64,000 bases of DNA from Corinectria fuckeliana. Taxonomy: Eukaryota; Ascomycota; Sordariomycetes; Hypocreales; Nectriaceae. The notes under the pieces are model-generated. The model had not been told where the DNA came from. It saw only the letters and a list, made by a program, of their open reading frames with translations, and searched no databases. Below are positions 1-11,489 of the stretch, piece by piece (position 1 is the first letter of the stretch; the number at the start of each line of letters is the position of its first letter). Both the position numbers and the translations under genes were made by a program. The DNA is taken from contig WPDH01000315.1 in the NCBI GenBank assembly GCA_019137255.1, positions 124,001 through 188,000 of the forward strand. The letters are read 5' to 3'.

Positions 1-338
1 TCCTCCGAACGCCACACATTTCAAATATTGGCACTAGCAGCGCGTCCAATGTCGTTTTGTCGATCGTCGGCAACCAGGCCTTCACAATTAAGCGTAGCGC
101 GCTGCGAAGCGAGACAATAGCGCTGCGGTCTAGAATGGTCCGGTGGCGTTAGGATGAGATTGGCCCTAGATAGACGCCTGTTCCTTTTTTCAGCACTAGT
201 CGGGGGTATATAGTGAGCAATGTCCAGACTGTTTTTATCCCTCTCTGCGATGTCCTGCTTATCTTGCATTTCGGCCGCGAAAGATCCTCTTGACAGCTCG
301 GGACTTGGTTTGTTCCCCGATCAAAAACCAAACCGACC
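1..338. other. Gene-free upstream stretch
   Basis: No supportable gene. The last part is presumably the promoter and 5' leader of the secreted-protein gene that starts at 339. Short open frames on both strands here have no recognisable motif. Confidence 0.4.
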
Positions 339-785
339 ATGCCTTCTACCAGGGCAATGGCCGTCACCGTTGCAGCCCTGGCTGTTTCGGGAGTCAATGC
401 CAGTCTTTGCAAGCCCGACTCTTCGACTACTGCGGAGGAGGCGTCGACAACGACGACCGAGGCCTGCGCTTCCTACACTGCCCGCCCCGACTACCCTAGC
501 GATGCGACCTGCGGCAGCAAAAACTCCATCTCCGACGATAGAGTCATCAGCCAGGGTGAATCATCGTCGCTGGAAGATTGTGCGAAGATCTGCATCGAAA
601 CCGAAAACTGCGAGCTGTTCTCCAACACCGAGGCTGCATTTCCCGGTAGCAACTTCTACTGCCAGCTCTATTCCGACTACACCCTTACGCCGTCAGATGA
701 GGGAACCGAGTACTTCCAGCCGAACTGCTTCGAGTGTAACAGAGGAGGCGGAGGTGGGCGAGGTCGCGGAGGACGGCGTCGCTAA
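339..785 (+). CDS. Small secreted cysteine-rich PAN/Apple-like protein
   Basis: Intronless 148-residue frame. Residues 1-21 form a signal peptide (hydrophobic AVTVAALAVSGVNA, cleavage near NAS). A Thr/Ser/Glu-rich spacer follows, then a cysteine-rich module at about residues 58-134 with the series DCAKICIETENC, FYC and NCFEC. The order of cysteines, the acidic central helix and the late FYCQLY resemble fungal PAN/Apple-type domains, which bind carbohydrate or protein. The last residues are a run of Gly and Arg (RGRGGRRR), which is unusual for a secreted protein. The start is chosen because it is the first Met giving a clean signal peptide. Likely extracellular or wall-associated; adhesin or effector roles are only inference. 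No close family is recognised by name. Confidence 0.75.
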   Translation: MPSTRAMAVTVAALAVSGVNASLCKPDSSTTAEEASTTTTEACASYTARPDYPSDATCGSKNSISDDRVISQGESSSLEDCAKICIETENCELFSNTEAAFPGSNFYCQLYSDYTLTPSDEGTEYFQPNCFECNRGGGGGRGRGGRRR

Positions 786-1843
786 ATGCTGGTGAGGATT
801 ACAACGACAATCCAGGGGTATATGATCATCTTTGGAAAGGGTGATTTGAGTTCATGAGGTATTTTGGAGCTGTGTTCACTTTTACCGTAGTAACACGAAG
901 AATGAGAACTCGTGGTCGAGACTTTGGAGTCTATACCGCAACACAATACAATCCTGCTAGCAGCTCGTTAAGGCGACCTCATAGTTGATTTTCCGAGGGA
1001 TAGTGTGTCCTGGTCCATACGAACAGCCCACGCTATATCCGTGCGTGCACTATGCTTCGGAAATGGCGGCGTATATCTCGCACGTTGGCTCGGGGTGGTC
1101 CTTGGTGACGCTGTAGCTACGCTGGAGGTCGACTTGGTAGCCGTGCTGCATGTGCTCGAATGTGCTCCCACAGCAAGGGCCAATGCCGTGGATGAAGTAA
1201 CTTTGGCGAAAATTCTGTAGAGGGCGATAGGATGGAACTGTGAAAGTGCATTAGTCGATTGCTATGGAGGGGAGATTCTTGCTGTGGGTGGTTGAGTCGA
1301 AGAACCGTTCCACGAGTCCTAACTTACTAGTTCCCAGAGCAGGCTGTCCGTAAAGTCTTTATCTCTTGTCCAAAACGTCCCACGTGAAAACGATGCTCGG
1401 ACTAAGCATGACAATAATTTCCAAGCTCGCCCTAACGATCTACGCTACATGGGGGAGCAAGCCTCGGTCCTATTCCGAAGACAGCCAATAAACATGCATC
1501 CAGGCCGGGCTTTAATAGTCACTGGAATTATTTCAGAGCATACTGATGTCAATTCTCTAAATACTCGAGGAGTGCTTTCTCCTCGTCGGAAATAGGAGAT
1601 GAGAACTGCTGCCTGATATCGGGCAAGGGTCGGCGATCCTCCATCTGATCTATTCCATGCTGAATAGTATACATGTCAGCAACCGATATCCCGAAAAGAC
1701 CGACGGAAACCGACTTCATACTGGCTCCTATTTACACGCCGATTCCGGTGCTGACAGCAATATAACCCGAGCTTCCTATCTATTCAGGTGGATGTTCCTC
1801 GATTCTTTGGAAACACCGTTCGAAGCCACATACCAATAATACC
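786..1843. other. Intergenic stretch, mostly empty
   Basis: No complete gene seen. It contains the possible minus-strand coding relic at 975-1212 (separate entry). The region just before 1844 is presumably the promoter of the MFS gene. A short frame at 1657-1839 has no recognisable content. Confidence 0.4.
975..1212 (-). pseudogene. Possible relic exon of a cysteine-containing protein
   Basis: On the minus strand one frame reads like protein: it starts after a plausible acceptor (CTCTACAG, with CGACTAATG upstream as branch point) and includes FIHGIGPCCGSTFEHMQHGY and later THGYSVGCSYGPGH. A single TAG breaks the frame after AAISEA; it could come from CAG by C-to-T. No upstream exon with a start codon could be fixed with confidence. 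The family is not recognised. It may be a decayed small secreted protein, or a live gene with an intron I have not resolved. Confidence 0.25.
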
Positions 1844-3432
1844 ATGACGTCCTACAATCACAATGATGCTGCGGCGGATCGCATCACCGCCCACACAGCC
1901 CCAGACGTGGAGATGACCCCGACATCCAAGCTTGATTCCAAAGAAAACACTGATCCGTTTCTCGTCATATTCAATCCTCAGTACGATGCTGAAAACCCAA
2001 AGGACTGGCCGACTAGTCGAAAGTGGGCAGTCACCGACGTTCTCTCCGCCACCGGCTTCAACCGCATCATGGTCTCGACGATCATGGCCCCAGCCTTGAC
2101 GACCATTGCCAAGGAGCTGAACATGAATTCAGCCGAGTCTGTCATGGCACTCTCCATCTACTTGCTCGCCACGGCCTTTGGGCCTCTTGTGATGGGGCCG
2201 CTTTCCGAGATTTACGGCAGGAAGAGGGTTTTGCATGCCTCGAATGTCTGGTTCCTCGTTTGGAACATCGCCTGCAGCTTCGCCAACACCAAAGGCATCC
2301 TGATCGCAGCCCGGTTTCTGGCAGGCTTCGGGGCTAGCTCCATCTACGCGCTGGCTGGAGGGGTTCTTGGAGATGTGTGGAGTCCGGAGCAGCGTGGCCG
2401 GTCTCTCGGGATGTATCTGCTTATTCCGCTGCTGGGCGCTGCTGTTGGTACGTGCAATTATACTCACAGATGCGTCGGCTAAACGTACTTACTCGTCTAT
2501 CTCCAGGCCCTATTATTGGCGGGTTTATGGCCGCCCGCACCACATGGCGATGGATGTTCTGGTCCACGTCCATCTTCCAGGCGGTTATGATCCTCGTCTC
2601 GTTCACGAGCTTTCGCGAGACGTACGCACCACTCATCCTCCGACGGCGCGCGCAGAAGCTCCGACAGGAAACGGCCAACCAGGAATACAAAACTCGAGAG
2701 GAGCGTCTCTACGGCCACAAGTCCGCCGCATCCGTTCTCGGGCGAGCTCTGACTCGACCACTTCGGCTACTCGCCTTCCACCCCATCATCCAAGTCACCT
2801 CCGTCATCTCAGCCTTTTACTACGGAATCCTCTACATCATCCTGTCCACCTTGTCTGATCTCTGGGTCGACAAGTACCACCAGTCTGTTCAGATCAGCGG
2901 CCTGCACTACATCGCCTGTGCGCTTGGGGAGGTGGCCGGCTCGCAGATTGGCGGGCCGTTGATGGACTACATATTCTGGCGCATGCAAGCCTCGCGCGAT
3001 GCTTCGTCCAGAAGCGTTGAGTTCTATGTGCCGGAGTTCCGCATCCCGCTCGTGTTCCCGGGCGCTCTCCTCGCGCCGCTTGGCCTCCTCTTGTACGGCT
3101 GGGGAGGGCAGTATCAACTGCACTGGCTGGCCGTCGACGTGGGCGTTTTCTTTGTGACATTTGGAATGCAGATTGCCGGTATGCCACTGACGGCGTACGT
3201 CATGGATGCGTACGCGGAGCACACGAGCAGCGCAGCGGCCGCGACGCAATTCCTCAAGAGTCTCACGGCGTTTCTGTTCCCACTGTTTGCCCCGAAGATG
3301 TATGAGACACTGGGTTATGGGTGGGGGAGCACTTCGATGGCATTGGCAGGCCTTGTGTTTGGGTTCCCGGCGCCTCTGATCGTCTGGTTTTATGGCTCTA
3401 AGTTGAGGGCGAAGGCCCAGAGTAGCTATTGA
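1844..3432 (+). CDS. MFS multidrug/polyamine-type exporter (DHA1 family)
   Basis: Two exons, 1844-2447 and 2507-3432, joined across a 59-nt GT-AG intron with branch site GGCTAAACG, give 509 residues, the usual size for fungal DHA1 proteins. The cytosolic N-terminus carries NPKDWPTSRKW, a hallmark of the Tpo1/Flr1-like group. MFS motif A is seen as GPLSEIYGRKRV between TM2 and TM3. The stretch GPIIGGFMAARTTWRWMFW, encoded just after the intron, is the antiporter motif C region at TM5. About twelve membrane segments are expected. Family members export drugs, polyamines or fungal metabolites by proton antiport at the plasma membrane. The substrate cannot be predicted, and no biosynthetic cluster adjoins it. 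Confidence 0.88.
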
Positions 3433-4529
3433 ACAAGGGCATCTCGAGTCATAAAGCTTGACCAAGGATGTCTTGATTCGTGGATGAAAACGTTCATTAG
3501 CCCCGATCTTCAATTATGTCAAGAACGAGCCAGGCGGAGTAGTTACTGTTGGTTGTTACTAGCAGTAATACTTTTTTTTCATATTGTGAGGCCAATTGAC
3601 ATTGTTGAGCTAGAGGTCTCTAATTCTGAATACTGCTATTTCTCTGATTAAGTCTCTTTTGTGTCATGTACATCCAAGCTTCAGCCGCCTGTTAGACAGT
3701 AGTAAAAGAGCAGTTACATGATAAAACGTTGATTGTGCAGCGCGTCTTGGCTACCATCCCAATGTATCAATAGCGGTGTGCTGTGAACGAACCGCAGCGT
3801 GACAACATGACCCAGCTTACGCACAACCAACAGCATGATTTAACCACCGACATAATACGAGCGGGGTATAGCAAGACCCAATCCAAATGATGCGAATTCC
3901 GTAGTCACGGCTCATCGGCTGATTCAGACAATACCCCGCTCAGCAAACCTGATCATTTGATCCGGAAGTAAGTCGAGAACTGTTGAAGCCCGCGAAGCTA
4001 AGCTTACGAACATCATCATTACCAGGCGCGCCAATCGAATCTTGACGGCTGAGCGGCCGTTGTGGAGCAACGTTGTAGCGGCGAACAGCTCCCTGGGGGA
4101 TCGGCAGCCGAGATGGCAGGGAATTGCTGGGGATACCTGGGGAAATCGGAGCCCTCACTCCAAATAGGCAATATGGCCGGAGTCACTTGGGCCGAAGGAG
4201 AATCGTGCAAAGCTGCTCCAACAAACGCGCCACTGAGCAACGACGACTGGGAAATAACGAGCCAGCGGATGAGAAACGGACTATCTCAATGTGTGGGTAT
4301 GTGACCGGTAGAGATATTCCACGGCTAAGCAGGTAGTATTTATTCCCAAGGATTCGAGTGAATAATGACGTGAACACGGCGGTCTATTTAGCGACCTCTT
4401 GTCCCACCCGTGCTGTGATTCCCCGCAATCGGATCTCTCCCCGTCGTTGACCCTCGTCCTTTGACTCTTTGAATTCTTCCAACAGTCATTTGCTGGTTTG
4501 AAGCACTGTCGACGACGTTCTGAGTTGCA
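3433..4529. other. Intergenic stretch, nothing recognised
   Basis: About 1.1 kb between the MFS gene and the epimerase gene, both on the plus strand. Overlapping short frames occur around 3940-4380 on both strands, but none has a domain, a signal peptide or consistent splice sites. The last few hundred bases presumably hold the epimerase promoter. Confidence 0.4.
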
Positions 4530-5817
4530 ATGAAAATGAAGGGATACCTTCTTGGCCTCGCCATCTTGGCCCTGCCATGGACTGGCGCAGCAGAGACCAA
4601 TGCCAGGGCGTCGAAAGGCCCGGACAAGAACGGAAAGTACTGGATCTACGGAGACGGCATCAAGGCTGCCTTCATACCATACGGCGCTTCCATTTCGAAT
4701 CTCTTGATCGACGATCAGTACGGCATCCAGCGCGACATCGTTGCCGGCTTCGACAACGCAAGCTACTATGGCATCGACAAAGCGCATCCGCATTTCGGCA
4801 GTGTTCCAGGGCGATATGCGAACCGCATCAAAAATAGCTCCTTTGCGATTGATGGCGAGACGTACCACATCACTCCCAACGACAACCCGACGCCCAAGTC
4901 TCCCCACGGCGCCGACACGCTGCATGGTGGCTCTGACGGCTGGGACTATCGCAACTTCACTGTCGTTTCTCACACCAAGCACAGCATTACCTTCTCTCTG
5001 GTGGACCCGGACGGTAAGGAGGGCTTCCCTGGCGAGGTGGTCTCTTACGTCACCTATACACTGACGGGGCGGGACTGGGATATCAAGATGGTGGCCCTGG
5101 CTACCACCAAGAAGACGCCCATCATGCTGAGCAGCCACGTGTACTGGAACCTCGACGGGTTCGCCAACAACGAGACCAGCAGTATCTCCAACCACACACT
5201 ACACCTGCCGTACGGTGGCCAGCGGGTGGGCGTCGACAATATCCTTATTCCTACCGGCGAGATCTTGCCCAACAACAAGGGGTCGGCGAACGACTTTTGG
5301 AGCAAACCCAAGCATTTTGGAGCTCAAGGCCATGACCCTGAGCTAGTAAACAACTGCGGGTTCAACTGCACGGGCTATGGTGAGTTGCTCCTACAATATT
5401 CACTCTTGCTCGCCCACAGCTAACACAGGAACCCTTTTAGATACCTGCTACACAATCAACCGTGGCCAACTGGGGTCTTACGACTGGCGGACAGAAGGCC
5501 CCGTTGCAAGCTTGTCGTCTGATTGGTCGGGCATTCATTTGGATGTATATTCCGATCAGGATGCGTTCCAAGTGTACAGTTGCGCTAAACAGGACGGAAC
5601 CTTGGCGCTCAAGAAGACGCAAGGACTGTTTGACGAGCCCGACTTTCCCCGTGTGATCCCTCAATACGGATGCGTTGTACTTGAAGTGCAGGATTACATC
5701 GATGGGATCAACCACCCTGAGTGGATGCGGGATCGCAAACAGATCTTTTCGCCGGGGGGTGATCCGTATGTTCTTCAGGCGACTTATTCGTTTAGTGTAA
5801 AGGGGTCCTCTAAGTGA
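4530..5817 (+). CDS. Secreted aldose 1-epimerase (galactose mutarotase family)
   Basis: Two exons, 4530-5379 and 5441-5817, with a 61-nt intron (GTGAGT, branch GCTAACA, acceptor TTTTAG), give 408 residues. The N-terminus MKMKGYLLGLAILALPWTGA is a signal peptide, so the enzyme is probably extracellular. Family landmarks are HGADTLHGGSDGWDYR (first catalytic His region, about residue 125-140), SSHVYWNLDG (second His) and VVLEVQDYIDGINHPEW near the C-terminus (the general-base Glu region). The enzyme interconverts alpha and beta anomers of aldoses. Cytosolic GALM acts in galactose use; fungal secreted forms are thought to act on sugars released outside the cell. There are several N-glycosylation sequons. 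No galactose gene is adjacent. Confidence 0.9.
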
Positions 5818-6603
5818 TTTGGGGTGAATAGATGGATGATTAGGAGTAAATGAATCAAAACAGTTAATCTGATGTTCGAGTGAGGAAACCACTCCCCAGT
5901 CCACTGATGGAAAATGGGATACCCAGGCGAATCGAAGCAGCCAGCTCAGGGCGAATGCCATCTAACCCTGGAACAAAAGGTTGTCGGAACAGTTGTTTGG
6001 CTAGCTTTCACCTTTCGCGGGAAAGGGGCTGTGAACATGGGGCTTCTCAAAAAGGGGTTTGTCTTGCACATGACGAGGCATGTCAAGTCACAAATTACTG
6101 GCGGTTTATCTACCATAGTGGTAATGGATGCAGGCGAGAACCTGACAATAGACCGGCGTATCCCGATTAAATTGCTCAACATCATTAACTTATCAGCTCT
6201 AAGGACCTTTCAGCATGACTAAAAGAAAACTGAGGCAATGTGGCGCCGACTGTGAGTATATCTAGATTTTCTATCTAATGAATCTAGAAGAGTTAAATTA
6301 CTTTGTTACAGTTGAAAGGTGCCTGATCTCCGCCAGCGAGGACGATTGCTGCTTCCATGGCTGAAACGACTGCGTTTGGTGTTCGATTTCTCTTACAATT
6401 AGCTGTTCGAGGCTATTTATTTTTTGCTGATGCGTAGTAAATTAGTCAAGGAATCAAGTGTGGGATGGTGAAGACTCACTTGAAAGCTCCTGCATTATCA
6501 TATATTGTTGATATGCCGCATTGAAGATTGTCTACATTAAAAGCAGAGTCATACCTAAATTTGGTTATTATGCATCCCAGATTGGATCGGGAAATGGAAG
6601 TCC
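5818..6603. other. Convergent intergenic stretch
   Basis: This lies between the 3' ends of the epimerase gene (plus) and the peptidase gene (minus). Overlapping short frames at about 5880-6222 show no domain or splice evidence. Nothing else recognised. Confidence 0.4.
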
Positions 6604-8553
6604 TTACTTCTGGCAGCTGTAGTAAGAGTATCTGAGCCGGGTCACAAATACTGCCTGACACGCCGAGTCCACTACAGCAAAGGTCAGTTCTGATGAGCAG
6701 TCCTAGTAATTGGTATACACGTACGTTCACATCGGCCGGTGCACCAACTTTGAGGATCCTCGTTGTACATATCGTCGGCATAGCTGACCAAAGTGGCATA
6801 GTAATTGAAGCTGTTGCACTGTCTTTTTGTGCTATCACCGGTGGGGTCCTCCACAAAGACTAGGTCAAATTCATCGGTGCTTTTATAGGCCCAAATAGGT
6901 GCGGCGCCTTCTGTCGTCGTCTTTGTTGTTGCGTTTGGAGTTGGCGTTGGAGTTGTTGCGTTTGGGGTTGGCGTTATTGCTTCTGGCGTTGGCGTTAGTG
7001 CTGGTGTCATTGCAGCAAACAACCACGGAGCTGTCACGTCATCTGGATCGAGAATGATATCCCTAAATGTGAAACCAGGTGCATCTGGTGTTGGCCCCTC
7101 CACTTCGTCTGTTGTCTCGGGTGCTGAGCAAACGTCAGGTGTCTCGTTGGCCGGATCATCCTCTTTTCGAGTTGGGTTTTCCGGATCGGATTGGTCATCC
7201 TGAGATTCTAGCTTATACTCTCCCGAGTATGTGACGACGGCTGTGGTGCCCGCCGCAATTGCGAGCGCCGCACCGGAGGGCACTTGGACAAACCCTCCTC
7301 CTACCCCGGCCAGAATCATTGCCCCTACTCCAGCCACCACTGTGTCTCCGTTGCTCACAGTGATGATCTCTGGAGTTGCGGTTGTCGTCGATGGCGTCGT
7401 AGTAGGGCTTCCTCCTGGTAGGGAGCTGGTGAAGGTGAAAGGTGTCGTATGAAATGTGGTGGGAGTCTGGGTGGAGGATAGCGGCACCGTGTTGTTTAGT
7501 GGAAATTGGCGTGGAATCATTGGTATTAGCGGCTCGTGGACGATGGAGACGGCGTTTTCTTGGCGCTTTTCCTTTGGAACACATGACCATCCCCAAGAAT
7601 TCGTCCTGCCTCGCTCAGGGTGAGCAGTGATGTCGAGGGCAAAGAGCGCCATGTTTTGCGCGTTCTTGATCTTGGCCGCGTCCGGTATACTCGTGCAGCT
7701 GCAGAAACCTGCCATCAGAATCGTCCGCCATGATGTGCCGGATCAGGGACTCACCATTTGACATCGTAACAGCCGTAGCCTTTGGCGTGAGTTTTGCTAA
7801 GTTCCATCTGGTCCGAGCAGTACCTAGCCTCGCCAGTCGATAAAGCGACGTGCTGCATTTCATGAACAAGAGTGAGAGCAGCTGTTAGCATCAGTTGCGG
7901 ATCGTCCTGGTGTAATTTTGTAATGACGTGTCTGAGGATCGGAAGGTGGAAGAAGGATGGACATAGGGCCATGAATGTACCCTCAAAGACGATTTTCAAG
8001 GTTTCATGGTAACCGGGCGAGACAGTGCCGGCTACGTAGAGGCTTTGACAGTATTGGTGGTTATCTGGCCAGCAAGCAAAAGTGAAACCATTTGGGTCTA
8101 TATCATTGACATGTTTCCATATCACGGTCCCGTCCGGCTCGTGAAGATCCTTAAGGATGGACTCGAAGTTATGCGCCTTGATAGCAAGCCTGGTGGCGGC
8201 ATTTGCATTGGCTGCGAACTGATGCATCAGCATCTACACCCCAGTGTCGGAATTTAGGGAGGTTTCTCACCCTTCCCAAACCATTTCCTGTAAGCGACTG
8301 AATTTTCTGCACCGTCCTTACTCAAAACGTCTATAGCATTCTTGACCATCAGCCGGAATTCACCAATGATTTCCTGCAGTTGCATGATTTGTTTGTCGTC
8401 ACACGGCCACATTCCATTACCGCCTGCTATTTTTATAGATGAGAGTGTTCGTCTTGACAAGTTGGAGGAATGAGCAGTCTCGTGGCCAATATGAGGCGCA
8501 AGATGGCCCAGGACCGTGGCCGCGAGGGAAAGGAAAATGAAGAAGCCCTTCAT
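6604..8553 (-). CDS. Secreted M35-like (deuterolysin/aspzincin) metallopeptidase with Thr-Pro-rich tail
   Basis: Proposed exons on the minus strand: 8553-8271, 8211-7755, 7698-6725 and 6671-6604, with introns of 59, 56 and 53 nt, giving 593 residues. The start is the Met of MKGFFIFLSLAATVLG, a clear signal peptide; an earlier in-frame Met is less likely. Zinc site: LTLVHEMQHVALSTGEA (HExxH). After the second splice KNAQNMALFALD matches the NAxxYALFA helix near the end of M35 catalytic domains, with paired cysteines around it. Beyond the catalytic part is a long extension: a Gly/Ala/Val-rich hydrophobic stretch, an acidic Glu/Asp/Pro segment, and a Thr-Pro-Asn repeat (TPTPNATTPTPTPNATT) typical of O-glycosylated linkers. 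The tail ends in a Cys-rich piece. If the last intron is retained the protein stops at 6684 instead (584 residues). M35 enzymes are usually much shorter. Confidence 0.75.
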
Positions 8554-9825
8554 TGCTCTGCTCCAAAAGAGAGTGAATGCGAGAAAACAGAAAATGGAAA
8601 ATAATGGAAAATTAAATACATGTCTTGTTAAAGTCCGCAATTTCAACAAAAAGTCCCGGGCAGCTGGACTGCCATTGAGACCTGATCTACATATAGCAGG
8701 ATACAAACTTCATCCTGTCTGCTATTATCTAGCCGGGCGACTATACTTTACGGTGTTCTCTAGCTGCTTTCGTTTGAAACTTCAAGCTTACCCTCTAAAG
8801 CTGCTTTAGTATATAATGACGTAGTACTTTGACCTATCGGAACTTAAGTCTTAACCTCGGAGCCATATGGGTACAGTACACTCACACGGCGTCAGGGAGG
8901 TAGGCTAGGTACATACACTTCTTCTCTAGTACAGTGGCTCGCAATATAACCTCTACTCCATATAAGGTAGAGGGTTGCCGGGGTCACATCGCTCAACTAA
9001 AGTTTAGCATGGATCGTGTAACTGAGACATCTTACCCATATTTATCCGTATCCGCCCTTAAATCTTAAGCCCCGCCATAAGATCGGACCTGGCAAATCTC
9101 TGACATGTTCACCGCAGTCTGAAACTCATCATGCAGTTAGCTTACAGCCCAGGAGCATTACATGGCTATCAACTGGCCGATCCGGCGCTCGGACATGTCG
9201 TCGCTTGCCGCCATTGCCTTGAATCGTCTAGTCCCTATTCCGCCCTATCCATGCTCACATCCAGGGGTGAAACCACGACTAGCTGGTACTATAGTATAGA
9301 GCTACTTTTGAAAGAATCCTCGTTCCTCTTTTCCTGTACGAGACTGCCAGTGAGGGTAATGGCGGGTACGGTAATCAAGAGTTAGGCAACACCACAGTGG
9401 CGCAGTAGCACTTTATCGTTTGACTGGTGGTGCTCTGCATACTAGTATGATAGTCGGGTCTAATCTAGGTGCGTAAGGCAGGCTTGACACGTGCGGTATC
9501 TAATCTAGTAGATTAAGATACTAGGATAAGTAAAATATGTGATACTGTAGTCGAATAATATATACAGGATAGATCATCAACTTAAACTAAGTAGCTTAAT
9601 CAATTAAGGTCTTTAAGATTGATTGAGAGCGATCTCATTTAGCTTTTCAACATTTTACCTAACGTGATGATCTTCCAAACTTCTTAACTGACCTTATCAG
9701 TCCCAGTCCCCTTTTTATCCCGAGCTGAATTGACCAATTGTTGAAAGTGGACCCTAGCTAATGAAATACAGGAACGCCGGCACCTTATGCAACCCTCCGA
9801 GTCAACTGGCCTCGACACAGTAAAT
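8554..9825. other. Intergenic stretch with AT-rich repeat remnant
   Basis: This 1.3-kb gap separates the 3' end of OLA1 from the 5' end of the peptidase gene. The right half is AT-rich and contains the copy of the dispersed repeat listed at 9441-9600. The rest shows no coding signal; short frames such as 9131-9385 have no motif. The part next to 8553 presumably holds the peptidase promoter. Confidence 0.4.
9441..9600. repeat. Dispersed repeat, copy 1 (3' half only, mutated)
   Basis: The segment beginning TAGTATGATAGTCGGGTC matches the copy at about 13556 (TAGTATGACAGCCGGGTC). The match continues with gaps through AGTAGATTAAGA and GTAGCTTAA. Most aligned differences in the best-matching part are C in the other copy against T here, as RIP produces. 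It is probably a fragment of a decayed transposon or solo LTR. The ends are approximate. Confidence 0.55.
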
Positions 9826-11489
9826 CTATTTCTTATTTGAAACATCTAGAAACGGACGGTTAGCTCTTTGCTGCAGCAACTACGACTACCAGTGACGATT
9901 TGTAACTTACTGAATTGGAAGTGGACAATGTCTCCGTCTTGGACAACCTGGGAAAACACAAAATTAGTGCTGCAGCATCAGGAGGAATCCGAGTACCTAC
10001 ATAGGTCTTTCCTTCTTGTCGGTATTTCCCAGCAGCCTTAATTGGGCCCATGGACTTGCCGCCTTCACAAAGATCGTGGAAATCTTGGTACGCGACCACT
10101 TCAGCCTTGATGAAACCCTTCTCAAAATCGCCGTGGATAGCTCCAGCAGCTTGTGGTGCTAGGCACCCCCTTGGAATAGTCCAGCATCTGATTTCCTTCT
10201 CACCAGCTACGCACAAATTAGCGTGTGAAATTCATCCAGAGGTAGCAGATTATGAGCAAACCGGTGAAGTAGTATTGCAAGCCAAGCTTAGTGAATCCCT
10301 CGGTGATGATTTTGTCCAGTTTTGACTTGACTTTGCTCTCCTTGAGGAACTCGGCTTGTGCAGATGGATCGTCCTTCATACTGTACAGTTTCTCTTCAAA
10401 CTCAATAGAGAAGGGAACAATGTCTCGGGGAACACCTCCGTGCTCGGTGACCCACTTGGCTATGAGCGGCAGGTACTTGCTCTTCTGTCTGAGGTAATCC
10501 TTCATTGTCAAGTTGACGAGGTAGATGGTTGGCTTGGTGGTGATTAGCTGTATCTTCTCGTTGATGAGTGCAATCTCGGCCGGCGTCCAGCTTCCATCTC
10601 TGACTGGCTGATCCTTTTCCAACATCTATTTCACGATTGTAAGCATATTCAAAAGGTTAGGCCGGCAAGACTGGACGTTTTGGGCTCACTTCTCGGATCT
10701 TTGTCGTTGTCTCTGTGAAGAGAGGTAGCATCTTGTATTTGCCACCTGCCTTTCTGACGATTGCTTCCTCAGCAATGATTGTCTTCTGCAGAATATCTAA
10801 GCGGGGATTAGCTGGCGCCAAGACGATCCAAAGGGCAAAACAAACCGAGATCTTTCTTGCAAAGCTCGCTTTGGATGGTATCTAGCAGATGCACCGATTA
10901 ACTTCGTCATCTCAGGGGACTTGGATGAACTGACTCAAGTCCCGGACGGGGTCGATCGAGTCGTCGACATGCAAAACCTCATCGTTGTCGAATGCCCTGT
11001 CATAAGGTCGGAGTTAGTGTGAAAGCGCGCCACGTTGCGACGGATGCCGTACCTGACAATATGGAACATGCCGTCAACGGCCTGGATATGAGACAGGAAG
11101 GCATTCCCAAGTCCCTCTCCTTGGGAAGCACCCTTGATCAGGCCGGCAATGTCGGTGACCTGCAGATACGCCGGGTACATGGACGGCGGCTTCCAAAGGT
11201 CACAGAGAAAGTCCTGTATGTATTGCCTCCTTCAGCCATCCGTTGAGGAAGCTTGCTGTAGAGTGTTTCAACTTACATATCGACTGTCGGGAACAGCACA
11301 TCTCGCCTCATTGGGCTCAATGGTACAAAAGGGGTAGTTCTCTGCGGCGGCGCTCTGCTCGGTCAAGAGATTGAACAGGCTCGACTTTCCCACATTGGGC
11401 AGACCAACGCATCCCATCTTGAGGTTCTTGCGAACCCTTCCGAAAGCAACGACATTGTCCTTGACAGCTTCAACCTTCTTAGGGGCCAT
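9826..11489 (-). CDS. OLA1: Obg-like ATPase, OLA1/YchF family
   Basis: Nine exons on the minus strand: 11489-11277, 11213-11053, 10996-10935, 10881-10846, 10796-10690, 10625-10262, 10206-10001, 9947-9911 and 9845-9826. All phases agree and give 401 residues, against about 395 usual in eukaryotes. Evidence: G1/P-loop GLPNVGKSSLFN, G3 region VTDIAGLIKGASQGEGLGNA, the coiled-coil middle domain (two of the small exons), the NLTMKDYLRQKSKYL stretch where OLA1 has its altered G4 motif, and the C-terminal TGS domain (AAGAIHGDFEKGFIKAEV, then KAAGKYRQEGKTY and QDGDIVHFQF). OLA1 hydrolyses ATP rather than GTP and is linked to ribosomes, translation and stress responses in the cytosol. The last exon codes for only NVSNKK and a stop. 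Likely a constitutive single-copy gene. Confidence 0.95.

Noticed and set aside
5880..6222. Possible small gene between epimerase and peptidase
   Set aside because: Two overlapping frames compete and neither has a motif.
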